A stretch of DNA of 64,000 nt, from assembly GCA_963978545.1 (NCBI GenBank), contig OZ021729.1, positions 89,186,466 to 89,250,465 of the forward strand, in the 5' to 3' direction. The position numbers were made by a program, and so were the translations under genes. Source of the DNA: Linyphia triangularis (taxonomy: Eukaryota > Arthropoda > Arachnida > Araneae > Linyphiidae). The notes under the pieces are model-generated. The model had not been told where the DNA came from, searched no databases, and saw only the letters and a list, made by a program, of their open reading frames with translations. This document shows positions 1-9,800 of this stretch, in pieces (within the stretch, counting starts at the first letter, position 1; the number at the start of each line of letters is the position of its first letter).

Positions 1-164
1 CATGAGAAAATCTCTGATTTAAGAATGATTGCAGTTTCTTATCAAACAACTGCAATTATTGAGAATTTAAATCTGAAATTACTAAATACTAGTGCTCTTA
101 GGGGTTTTTGATCATTGTATTATTTTGCGACAGAGCAAATTTCGTTCACACTTTCTGAACCTCA
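1..164 (+). repeat. Subunit S1 of the 653-bp unit (reference copy R1)
   Basis: This is the first of four related subunits, defined by the GAGAAAA box at 4, AATGATTG at 24 and AATACTAG at 85. The same boxes recur at 164-165-bp steps in S2-S4. S1 is the most diverged subunit. Its first half holds an 11-base loop flanked by 13-bp complementary arms. Its second half has mixed sequence with a GGGG, TGATCA, GCGAC and TTTCGTTC, where the other subunits have phased T-tracts. The T-rich half of S3 can still be aligned loosely to it (TTTTTGA, then GAC or GACAGA, then AAATTT or AAGATTT), so it appears to be a diverged relative and not an unrelated insertion. Confidence 0.85.
24..60. other. Interrupted dyad (13-bp arms, 11-base loop) in S1
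   Basis: AATGATTGCAGTT (24-36) and AACTGCAATTATT (48-60) are inverted repeats with a single mismatch (G opposite T, which would be a wobble pair in RNA), separated by 11 bases. The left arm starts on the AATGATTG box shared by all subunits, but only S1 has the matching right arm. The dyad is kept in nearly all of the 98 copies. R9 and R32 break it with AACTTCAA; R53 and R58 carry AATTGCAA instead of AACTGCAA. Whether it forms a hairpin or binds a protein cannot be seen here. Confidence 0.75.
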
Positions 165-329
165 CTTTAGAAAAGTTCTATTTCCAAAATGATTGAAGTA
201 TTTATGTTAAAAACTATTCTGCATAGTAGTTTAAGTTTAAAATTATGAAATACTAGCGAAGTTATCTTTTTTTGAACTTTTTTTTAGTTTTTGAAACAAA
301 GATTTTAAAAGGCATTTTTTTTGACGTTT
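165..329 (+). repeat. Subunit S2 of the 653-bp unit (reference copy R1)
   Basis: Second subunit, 165 bp. It carries TAGAAAAG at 169, AATGATTG at 188 and AATACTAG at 249, exactly 164 bp after the S1 boxes. The second half is a series of T-runs (267-273, 278-285, 288-292). The run of about 8 T at 278 and the run after GGCA (near 314) are the commonest sites of length change: the first has 7, 8 or 9 T and the second 7 or 8 between copies. One variant class loses two bases here, one from GAAACAAAG and one from GGCATT, which makes those copies 651 bp long. Confidence 0.85.
267..292. other. Phased T-tracts in S2
   Basis: Three T-runs (7, 8 and 5 bases) are centred at about 270, 281.5 and 290, close to helical spacing. 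Runs of A/T in such phase are known to curve DNA. The equivalent place in every copy keeps the pattern, although the middle run varies from 7 to 9 bases. Confidence 0.6.
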
Positions 330-493
330 TATGAGAAAAGTGCTAAGTGTAGAATGATTGATGTTTTTGAATAAAAAACTAGCTTGTATTACAATTTAAT
401 TCTAAATTGATACAATACTAGGAAAATTTGCTATTTTTGAACTTTTTTTCAGTTTTTGACCCAAAGATTTCCAAACACCCTTTTTTCATGTTT
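330..493 (+). repeat. Subunit S3 of the 653-bp unit (reference copy R1)
   Basis: Third subunit, 164 bp, with GAGAAAAG at 333, AATGATTG at 353 and AATACTAG at 414. Over the first 54 bases from GAGAAAAG it matches S4 at 42 positions by hand alignment, the closest pair among the four. T-runs at 434-438, 443-449 and 453-457 follow. This subunit carries the best diagnostic variant of the array: in 17 copies three linked substitutions change TTTAATTCTAAATTG to a version containing GAATTC and AAGTTG. Confidence 0.85.
434..457. other. Phased T-tracts in S3
   Basis: T-runs of 5, 7 and 5 bases are centred at 436, 446 and 455, about one helical turn apart. The pattern GAAC, CAG, GACC between the runs is nearly invariant. 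A minor class (R69, R71, R84, R90) reads AAG for CAG after the middle run. Confidence 0.6.
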
Positions 494-550
494 CATGAGA
501 AAAGCTCTAATTATACAATGATTGCAATTTTTGAGTAAAAAACTGTATTG

Positions 551-564
551 CCTAGGCCTTAAGG
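551..564. other. Overlapping palindromes CCTAGG-AGGCCT-CTTAAG, once per unit
   Basis: The 14-bp CCTAGGCCTTAAGG is the most GC-rich stretch of S4 and packs three overlapping 6-bp palindromes (AvrII, StuI and AflII sites). It recurs once in each unit and is unchanged in all copies I read except R83, R89 and R97, which have CCTGGG. It is a natural 653-bp ladder marker for the family. Confidence 0.8.
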
Positions 565-607
565 TTCAAAACTATTAAATACAAGTGAAATTAGCTAATT
601 TTAAGCA

Positions 608-647
608 TTTTTTTTATTTTTCGAAAAAAACGTTTTTTTCCGTTTTT
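608..647. other. Palindromic T/A-tract cluster at the end of S4
   Basis: T8, T5, A7, T7 and T5 runs follow one another at 7.5-9-bp spacing. TTTTTCGAAAAA is a perfect 12-bp palindrome. In R1 the next junction reads AAAAAAACGTTTTTTT (624-639), a perfect 16-bp palindrome. Most later copies lack the G and have A7-C-T7, which is symmetric around one base. The G-containing form also occurs at the ends of R2, R31, R85 and R92. Curvature or cruciform potential is inferred from composition only. Confidence 0.6.
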
Positions 648-3600
648 ACACGTTTCATGAGAAAATCTCTGATTTAAGAATGATTGCAGTTTCTTATCAA
701 ACAACTGCAATTATTGAGAATTTAAATCTGAAATTACTAAATACTAGTGCTCTTAGGGGTTTTTGATCATTGTATTATTTTGCGACAGAGCAAATTTCGT
801 TCACACTTTCTGAACCTCACTTTAGAAAAGTTCTATTTCCAAAATGATTGAAGTATTTATGTTAAAAACTATTCTGCATAGTAGTTTAAGTTTAAAATTA
901 TGAAATACTAGCGAAGTTATCTTTTTTTGAACTTTTTTTTTAGTTTTTGAAACAAAGATTTAAAAAGGCATTTTTTTGACGTTTTATGAGAAAAGTGCTA
1001 AGTGTAGAATGATTGATGTTTTTGAATAAAAAACTAGCTTGTATTACAATTTAATTCTAAATTGATACAATACTAGAAAAATTTGCTATTTTTGAACTTT
1101 TTTTCAGTTTTTGACCCAAAGATTTCCAAACACCCTTTTTTCATGTTACATGAGAAAAGCTCTAATTATACAATGATTGCAATTTTTGAGTAAAAAACTG
1201 TATTGCCTAGGCCTTAAGGTTCAAAACTATTAAATACAAGTGAAATTAGCTAATTTTAAGCATTTTTTTTATTTTTCGAAAAAAACGTTTTTTTCTGTTT
1301 TTACACGTTTCATGAGAAAATCTCTGATTTAATAATGATTGCAGTTTCTTATCAAACAACTGCAATTATTGAGAATTTAAATCTGAAGTTACTAAATACT
1401 AGTGCTCTTAGGGGTTTTTGATCATTGTATTATTTTGCGACAGAGCAAATTTCGTTCACACTTTCTGAACCTCACTTTAGAAAAGTTCTATTTCCAAAAT
1501 GATTGAAGTATTTATGTTAAAAACTATTCTGCATAGTAGTTTAAGTTTAAAATTATGAAATACTAGCGAAGTTATCTTTTTTTGAACTTTTTTTTAGTTT
1601 TTGAAACAAAGATTTTAAAAGGCATTTTTTTGACGTTTTATGAGAAAAGTGCTAAGTGTAGAATGATTGATGTTTTTGAATAAAAAACTAGCTTGTATTA
1701 CAATTTAATTCTAAATTGATACAATACTAGGAAAATTTGCTATTTTTGAACTTTTTTTCAGTTTTTGACCCAAAGATTTCCAAACACCCTTTTTTCATGT
1801 TTCATGAGAAAAGCTCTAATTATACAATGATTGCAATTTTTGAGTAAAAAACTGTATTGCCTAGGCCTTAAGGTTCAAAACTATTAAATACAAGTAAAAT
1901 TAGCTAATTTTAAGCATTTTTTTTATTTTTCGAAAAAAACTTTTTTTCCGTTTTTACACGTTTCATGAGAAAAACTCTGATTTAAGAATGATTGCAGTTT
2001 CTTATCAAACAACTGCAATTATTGAGAATTTAAATCTGAAATTACTAAATACTAGTGCTCTTAGGGGTTTTTGATCATTGTATTATTTTGCGACAGAGCA
2101 AATTTAGTTCACACTTTCTGAACCTCACTTTAGAAAAGTTCTATTTCCAAAATGATTGAAGTATTTATGTTAAAAACTATTCTGCATAGTAGTTTAAGTT
2201 TAAAATTATGAAATACTAGCGAAGTTATCTTTTTTTGAACTTTTTTTTAGTTTTTGAAACAAAGATTTTAAAAGGCATTTTTTTGACGTTTTATGAGAAA
2301 AGTGCTAAGTGTAGAATGATTGATGTTTTTGAATAAAAAACTAGCTTGTATTACAATTTAATTCTAAATTGATACAATACTAGGAAAATTTGCTATTTTT
2401 GAACTTTTTTTCAGTTTTTGACCCAAAGATTTCCAAACACCCTTTTTTCATGTTTCATGAGAAAAGCTCTAATTATACAATGATTGCAATTTTTGAGTAA
2501 AAAACTGTATTGCCTAGGCCTTAAGGTTCAAAACTATTAAATACAAGTGAAATTAGCTAATTTTAAGCATTTTTTTTATTTTTCGAAAAAAACTTTTTTT
2601 CCGTTTTTACACGTTTCATGAGAAAATCTCTGATTTAAGAATGATTGCAGTTTCTTATCAAACAACTGCAATTATTGAGAATTTAAATCTGAAATTACTA
2701 AATACTAGTGCTCTTAGGGGTTTTTGATCATTGTATTATTTTGCGACAGAGCAAATTTCGTTCACACTTTCTGAACCTCACTTTAGAAAAGTTCTATTTC
2801 CAAAATGATTGAAGTATTTATGTTAAAAACTATTCTGCATAGTAGTTTAAGTTTAAAATTATGAAATACTAGCGAAGTTATCTTTTTTTGAACTTTTTTT
2901 TAGTTTTTGAAACAAAGATTTTAAAAGGCATTTTTTTGACGTTTTATGAGAAAAGTGCTAAGTGTAGAATGATTGATGTTTTTGAATAAAAAACTAGCTT
3001 GTATTACAATTTAATTCTAAATTGATACAATACTAGGAAATTTTGCTATTTTTGAACTTTTTTTCAGTTTTTGACCGAAAGATTTCAAAACACCCTTTTT
3101 TCATGTTTCATGAGAAAAGCTCTAATTATACAATGATTGCAATTTTTGAGTAAAAAACTGTATTGCCTAGGCCTTAAGGTTCAAAACTATTATATACAAG
3201 TGAAATTAGCTAATTTTAAGCATTTTTTTTATTTTTCGAAAAAAACTTTTTTTCCGTTTTTACACGTTTCATGAGAAAATCTCTGATTTAAGAATGATTG
3301 CAGTTTCTTATCAAACAACTGCAATTATTGAGAATTTAAATCTGAAATTACTAAATACTAGTGCTCTTAGGGGTTTTTGATCATTGTATTATTTTGCGAC
3401 AGAGCAAATTTCGTTCACACTTTCTGAACCTCACTTTAGAAAAGTTCTATTTCCAAAATGATTGAAGTATTTATGTTAAAAACTATTCTGCATAGTAGTT
3501 TAAGTTTAATATTATGAAATACTAGCGAAGTTATCTTTTTTTGAACTTTTTTTTAGTTTTTGAAACAAAGATTTTAAAAGGCATTTTTTTGACGTTTTAT

Positions 3601-3922
3601 GAGAAAAGTGCTAAGTGTAGAATGATTGATGTTTTTGAATAAAAAACTAGCTTGTATTACAATTTAATTCTAAATTGATACAATACTAGGTAAATTTGCT
3701 ATTTTTGATCTTTTTTTCAGTTTTTGACCCAAAGATTTCAAAACACCCTTTTTTCATGTTTCATGAGAAAAGCTCTAATTATACAATGATTGCAATTTTT
3801 GAGTAAAAAACTGTATTGCCTAGGCCTTAAGGTTCAAAACTATTATATACAAGTGAAATTAGCTAATTTTAAGCATTTTTTTTATTTTTCGAAAAAAACT
3901 TTTTTTCCGTTTTTACACGTTT

Positions 3923-5882
3923 CATGAGAAAATCTCTGATTTAAGAATGATTGCAGTTTCTTATCAAACAACTGCAATTATTGAGAATTTAAATCTGAAA
4001 TTACTAAATACTAGTGCTCTTAGGGGTTTTTGATCATTGTATTATTTTGCGACAGAGCAAATTTCGTTCACACTTTCTGAACCTCACTTTAGAAAAGTTC
4101 TATTTCCAAAATGATTGAAGTATTTATGTTAAAAACTATTCTGCATAGTAGTTTAAGTTTAATATTATGAAATACTAGCGAAGTTATCTTTTTTTGAACT
4201 TTTTTTTAGTTTTTGAAACAAAGATTTTAAAAGGCATTTTTTTGACGTTTTATGAGAAAAGTGCTAAGTGTAGAATGATTGATGTTTTTGAATAAAAAAA
4301 TAGCTTGTATTACAATAGAATTCTAAGTTGATACAATACTAGGAAAATTTGCTATTTTTGAACTTTTTTTCAGTTTTTGACCCAAAGATTTCCAAACACA
4401 ATTTTTTCATGTTTCATGAGAAAAGCTCTAATTATACAATGATTGCAATTTTTGAGTAAAAAACTGTATTGCCTAGGCCTTAAGGTTCGAAACTATTATA
4501 TACAAGTGAAATTAGCTAATTTTAAGCATTTTTTTTATTTTTCGAAAAAAACTTTTTTTCCGTTTTTACACGTTTCATGAGAAAATCTCTGATTTAAGAA
4601 TGATTGCAGTTTCTTATCAAACAACTGCAATTATTGAGAATTTAAATCTGAAATTACTAAATACTAGTGCTCTTAGGGGTTTTTGATCATTGTATTATTT
4701 TGCGACAGAGCAAATTTCGTTCACACTTTCTGAACCTCACTTTAGAAAAGTTCTATTTCCAAAATGATTGAAGTATTTATGTTAAAAACTATTCTGCATA
4801 GTAGTTTAAGTTTAATATTATGAAATACTAGCGAAGTTATCTTTTTTTGAACTTTTTTTTAGTTTTTGAAACAAAGATTTTAAAAGGCATTTTTTTGACG
4901 TTTTATGAGAAAAGTGCTAAGTGTAGAATGATTGATGTTTTTGAATAAAAAAATAGCTTGTATTACAATAGAATTCTAAGTTGATACAATACTAGGAAAA
5001 TTTGCTATTTTTGAACTTTTTTTCAGTTTTTGACCCAAAGATTTCCAAACACCCTTTTTTCATGTTTCATGAGAAAAGCTCTAATTATACAATGATTGCA
5101 ATTTTTGAGTAAAAAACTGTATTGCCTAGGCCTTAAGGTTCAAAACTATTAAATACAAGTGAAATTAGCTAATTTTAAGCATTTTTTTTATTTTTCGAAA
5201 AAAACTTTTTTTCTGTTTTTACACGTTTCATGAGAAAATCTCTGATTTAATAATGATTGCAGTTTCTTATCAAACAACTTCAATTATTGAGAATTTAAAT
5301 CTGAAGTTACTAAATACTAGTGCTCTTAGGGGTTTTTGATCATTGTATTATTTTGCGACAGAGCAAATTTCGTTCACACTTTCTGAACCTCACTTTAGAA
5401 AAGTTCTATTTCCAAAATGATTGAAGTATTTATGTTAAAAACTTTTCTGCATAGTAGTTTAAGTTTAAAATTATGAAATACTAGCGAAGTTATCTTTTTT
5501 TGAACTTTTTTTTAGTTTTTGAAACAAAGATTTTAAAAGGCATTTTTTTGACGTTTTATGAGAAAAGTGCTAAGTGTAGAATGATTGATGTTTTTGAATA
5601 AAAAACTAGCTTGTATTACAATTTAATTCTAAATTGATACAATACTAGGTAAATTTGCTATTTTTGAACTTTTTTTCAGTTTTTGACCCAAAGATTTCAA
5701 AACACCCTTTTTTTTATGTTTCATGAGAAAAGCTCTAATTATACAATGATTGCAATTTTTGAGTAAAAAACTGTATTGCCTAGGCCTTAAGGTTCAAAAC
5801 TATTATATACAAGTGAAATTAGCTAATTTTAAGCATTTTTTTTATTTTTCGAAAAAAACTTTTTTTCCGTTTTTACACGTTT
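3923..5882 (+). repeat. Copies R7-R9, block repeated at R30-R32
   Basis: Copies start at 3923, 4576 and 5229. R7 and R8 carry AAAAAAATAGC and the GAATTC haplotype; R7 also has GGTTCGAAAC. R9 has TTTAATAATG, AACTTCAA (which breaks the S1 dyad), CTGAAGTT and AACTTTTCTGC. The same combination in the same order occurs at 18938-20897, 23 units away. R7 has a private CACAATTTTTT in place of CACCCTTTTTT. Confidence 0.85.
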
Positions 5883-8492
5883 CATGAGAAAATCTCTGAT
5901 TTAAGAATGATTGCAGTTTCTTATCAAACAACTGCAATTATTGAGAATTTAAATCTGAAATTACTAAATACTAGTGCTCTTAGGGGTTTTTGATCATTGT
6001 ATTATTTTGCGACAGAGCAAATTTCGTTCACACTTTCTGAACCTCACTTTAGAAAAGTTCTATTTCCAAAATGATTGAAGTATTTATGTTAAAAACTATT
6101 CTGCATAGTAGTTTAAGTTTAAAATTATGAAATACTAGCGAAGTTATCTTTTTTTGAACTTTTTTTTAGTTTTTGAAACAAAGATTTTAAAAGGCATTTT
6201 TTTGACGTTTTATGAGAAAAGTGCTAAGTGTAGAATGATTGATGTTTTTGAATAAAAAACTAGCTTGTATTACAATTTAATTCTAAATTGATACAATACT
6301 AGGTAAATTTGCTATTTTTGAACTTTTTTTCAGTTTTTGACCCAAAGATTTCAAAACACCCTTTTTTCATGTTTCATGAGAAAAGCTCTAATTATACAAT
6401 GATTGCAATTTTTGAGTAAAAAACTGTATTGCCTAGGCCTTAAGGTTCAAAACTATTATATACAAGTGAAATTAGCTAATTTTAAGCATTTTTTTTATCT
6501 TTCGAAAAAAACTTTTTTTCCGTTTTTACACGTTTCATGAGAAAATCTCTGATTTAAGAATGATTGCAGTTTCTTATCAAACAACTGCAATTATTGAGAA
6601 TTTAAATCTGAAATTACTAAATACTAGTGCTCTTAGGGGTTTTTGATCATTGTATTATTTTGCGACAGAGCAAATTTCGTTCACACTTTCTGAACCTCAC
6701 TTTAGAAAAGTTCTATTTCCAAAATGATTGAAGTATTTATGTTAAAAACTATTCTGCATAGTAGTTTAAGTTTAAAATTATGAAATACTAGCGAAGTTAT
6801 CTTTTTTTGAACTTTTTTTAGTTTTTGAAACAAAGATTTTAAAAGGCATTTTTTTGACGTTTTATGAGAAAAGTGCTAAGTGTAGAATGATTGATGTTTT
6901 TGAATAAAAAACTAGCTTGTATTACAATTTAATTCTAAATTGATACAATACTAGGAAAATTTGCTATTTTTGAACTTTTTTTCAGTTTTTGACCCAAAGA
7001 TTTCCAAACACCCTTTTTTCATGTTTCATGAGAAAAGCTCTAATTATACAATGATTGCAATTTTTGAGTAAAAAACTGTATTGCCTAGGCCTTAAGGTTC
7101 AAAACTATTAAATACAAGTGAAATTAGCTAATTTTAAGCATTTTTTTTATATTTCGAAAAAAACTTTTTTTCCGTTTTTACACGTTTCATGAGAAAATCT
7201 CTGATTTAAGAATGATTGCAGTTTCTTATCAAACAACTGCAATTATTGAGAATTTAAATCTGAAATTACTAAATACTAGTGCTCTTAGGGGTTTTTGATC
7301 ATTGTATTATTTTGCGACAGAGCAAATTTCGTTCACACTTTCTGAACCTCACTTTAGAAAAGTTCTATTTCCAAAATGATTGAAGTATTTATGTTAAAAA
7401 CTATTCTGCATAGTAGTTTAAGTTTAATATTATGAAATACTAGCGAAGTTATCTTTTTTTGAACTTTTTTTTAGTTTTTGAAACAAAGATTTTAAAAGGC
7501 ATTTTTTTGACGTTTTATGAGAAAAGTGCTAAGTGTAGAATGATTGATGTTTTTGAATAAAAAACTAGCTTGTATTACAATTTAATTCTAAATTGATACA
7601 ATACTAGGTAAATTTGCTATTTTTGAACTTTTTTTCAGTTTTTGACCCAAAGATTTCAAAACACCCTTTTTTCATGTTTCATGAGAAAAGCTCTAATTAT
7701 ACAATAATTGCAATTTTTGAGTAAAAAACTGTATTGCCTAGGCCTTAAGGTTCAAAACTATTATATACAAGTGAAATTAGCTAATTTTAAGCATTTTTTT
7801 TATTTTTCGAAAAAAACTTTTTTTCCGTTTTTACACGTTTCATGAGAAAATCTCTGATTTAAGAATGATTGCAGTTTCTTATCAAACAACTGCAATTATT
7901 GAGAATTTAAATCTGAAATTACTAAATACTAGTGCTCTTAGGGGTTTTTGATCATTGTATTATTTTGCGACAGAGCAAATTTCGTTCACACTTTCTGAAC
8001 CTCACTTTAGAAAAGTTCTATTTCCAAAATGATTGAAGTATTTATGTTAAAAACTATTCTGCATAGTAGTTTAAGTTTAAAATTATGAAATACTAGCGAA
8101 GTTATCTTTTTTTGAACTTTTTTTAGTTTTTGAAACAAAGATTTTAAAAGGCATTTTTTTGACGTTTTATGAGAAAAGTGCTAAGTGTAGAATGATTGAT
8201 GTTTTTGAATAAAAAACTAGCTTGTATTACAATTTAATTCTAAATTGATACAATACTAGGAAAATTTGCTATTTTTGAACTTTTTTTCAGTTTTTGACCC
8301 AAAGATTTCCAAACACCCTTTTTTCATGTTTCATGAGAAAAGCTCTAATTATACAATGATTGCAATTTTTGAGTAAAAAACTGTATTGCCTAGGCCTTAA
8401 GGTTCAAAACTATTAAATACAAGTGAAATTAGCTAATTTTAAGCATTTTTTTTATTTTTCGAAAAAAACTTTTTTTCCGTTTTTACACGTTT
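5883..8492 (+). repeat. Copies R10-R13
   Basis: Copies start at 5883, 6536, 7188 and 7841. Two variant types alternate. R10 and R12 have GGTAAATTTG, TTTCAAAAC and TTATATAC. R11 and R13 are 652 bp long with a 7-T run in S2 and carry none of those changes. This looks like a duplicated dimer; private changes (TATCTTTCG in R10, TATATTTCG in R11, ACAATAATTG in R12) show divergence since. Confidence 0.8.
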
Positions 8493-9800
8493 CATGAGAA
8501 AATCTCTGATTTAAGAATGATTGCAGTTTCTTATCAAACAACTGCAATTATTGAGAATTTAAATCTGAAATTACTAAATACTAGTGCTCTTAGGGGTTTT
8601 TGATCATTGTATTATTTTGCGACAGAGCAAATTTCGTTCACACTTTCTGAACCTCACTTTAGAAAAGTTCTATTTCCAAAATGATTGAAGTATTTATGTT
8701 AAAAACTATTCTGCATAGTAGTTTAAGTTTAAAATTATGAAATACTAGCGAAGTTATCTTTTTTTGAACTTTTTTTTAGTTTTTGAAACAAAGATTTTAA
8801 AAGGCATTTTTTTGACGTTTTATGAGAAAAGTGCTAAGTGTAGAATGATTGATGTTTTTGAATAAAAAACTAGCTTGTATTACAATTTAATTCTAAATTG
8901 ATACAATACTAGGAAATTTTGCTATTTTTGAACTTTTTTTCAGTTTTTGACCCAAAGATTTCAAAACACCCTTTTTTTTATGTTTCATGAGAAAAGCTCT
9001 AATTATACAATGATTGCAATTTTTGAGTAAAAAACTGTATTGCCTAGGCCTTAAGGTTCAAAACTATTATATACAAGTGAAATTAGCTAATTTTAAGCAT
9101 TTTTTTTATTTTTCGAAAAAAACTTTTTTTCCGTTTTTACACGTTTCATGAGAAAATCTCTGATTTAAGAATGATTGCAGTTTCTTATCAAACAACTGCA
9201 ATTATTGAGAATTTAAATCTGAAATTACTAAATACTAGTGCTCTTAGGGGTTTTTGATCATTGTATTATTTTGCGACAGAGCAAATTTCGTTCACACTTT
9301 CTGAACCTCACTTTAGAAAAGTTCTATTTCCAAAATGATTGAAGTATTTATGTTAAAAACTATTCTGCATAGTAGTTTAAGTTTAAAATTATGAAATACT
9401 AGCGAAGTTATCTTTTTTTGAACTTTTTTTTAGTTTTTGAAACAAAGATTTTAAAAGGCATTTTTTTGACGTTTTATGAGAAAAGTGCTAAGTGTAGAAT
9501 GATTGATGTTTTTGAATAAAAAACTAGCTTGTATTACAATTTAATTCTAAATTGATACAATACTAGGAAATTTTGCTATTTTTGAACTTTTTTTCAGTTT
9601 TTGACCCAAAGATTTCAAAACACCCTTTTTTTTATGTTTCATGAGAAAAGCTCTAATTATACAATGATTGCAATTTTTGAGTAAAAAACTGTATTGCCTA
9701 GGCCTTAAGGTTCAAAACTATTATATACAAGTGAAATTAGCTAATTTTAAGCATTTTTTTTATTTTTCGAAAAAAACTTTTTTTCCGTTTTTACACGTTT
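8493..9800 (+). repeat. Copies R14-R15, recent single-unit tandem duplication
   Basis: The copies at 8493 and 9147 are both 654 bp and share GGAAATTTTG, TTTCAAAAC, an 8-T run before ATGTTTCATG, and TTATATAC. I found no difference between them by eye. They are the clearest one-unit duplication in the left part. Confidence 0.85.

Larger units (their letters stand above)
494..655 (+). repeat. Subunit S4 of the 653-bp unit (reference copy R1)
   Basis: Fourth subunit, 162 bp, with GAGAAAAG at 497, AATGATTG at 517 and AATACAAG at 578. The next AATGATTG (start of R2) lies 162 bp on, at 679, so the four-subunit phase continues across the unit boundary. S4 contains the overlapping palindromes CCTAGG, AGGCCT and CTTAAG (551-564). 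It ends in a run of alternating T- and A-tracts centred on TTTTTCGAAAAA. Length changes in these tracts account for most of the 652- and 654-bp copies outside S2. Confidence 0.85.
1..3922 (+). repeat. Copies R1-R6
   Basis: Copies start at 1, 656, 1311, 1964, 2617 and 3270. R1 and R2 are the only 655-bp copies; both end with the ACGTTTTTTT form. R2 has several changes not seen elsewhere: a 9-T run in S2, GATTTAAAAAGG, CTAGAAAA and GTTACATGAG. R3 has TTTAATAATG and CTGAAGTT, a haplotype shared with R9 and R32. R4 has GAGAAAAACTC and AAATTTAGTTC. R5 has GACCGAAAG. R6 has GGTAAATTTG, TTGATCTTT and AATATTATG. R5 and R6 share TTATATAC. Confidence 0.9.

Noticed and set aside
105..125. Telomere-like or G-quadruplex motif at TTAGGGGTTTTTG
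   Set aside because: There is only a single GGGG per unit, so neither a telomere repeat run nor four G-tracts are available.
137..160. Possible CENP-B box in S1 (TTTCGTTCACACTTTCT)
   Set aside because: The TTCG part fits, and copies with TTCAAAC also have the central A, but the essential CGGG is TTTC in every copy. The match is too weak to call.
267..292. Rho-independent terminators or Pol III stop signals at the T-runs
   Set aside because: The T-runs recur as part of the repeat, lack a GC-rich stem upstream, and no transcript or tRNA-like gene precedes them.
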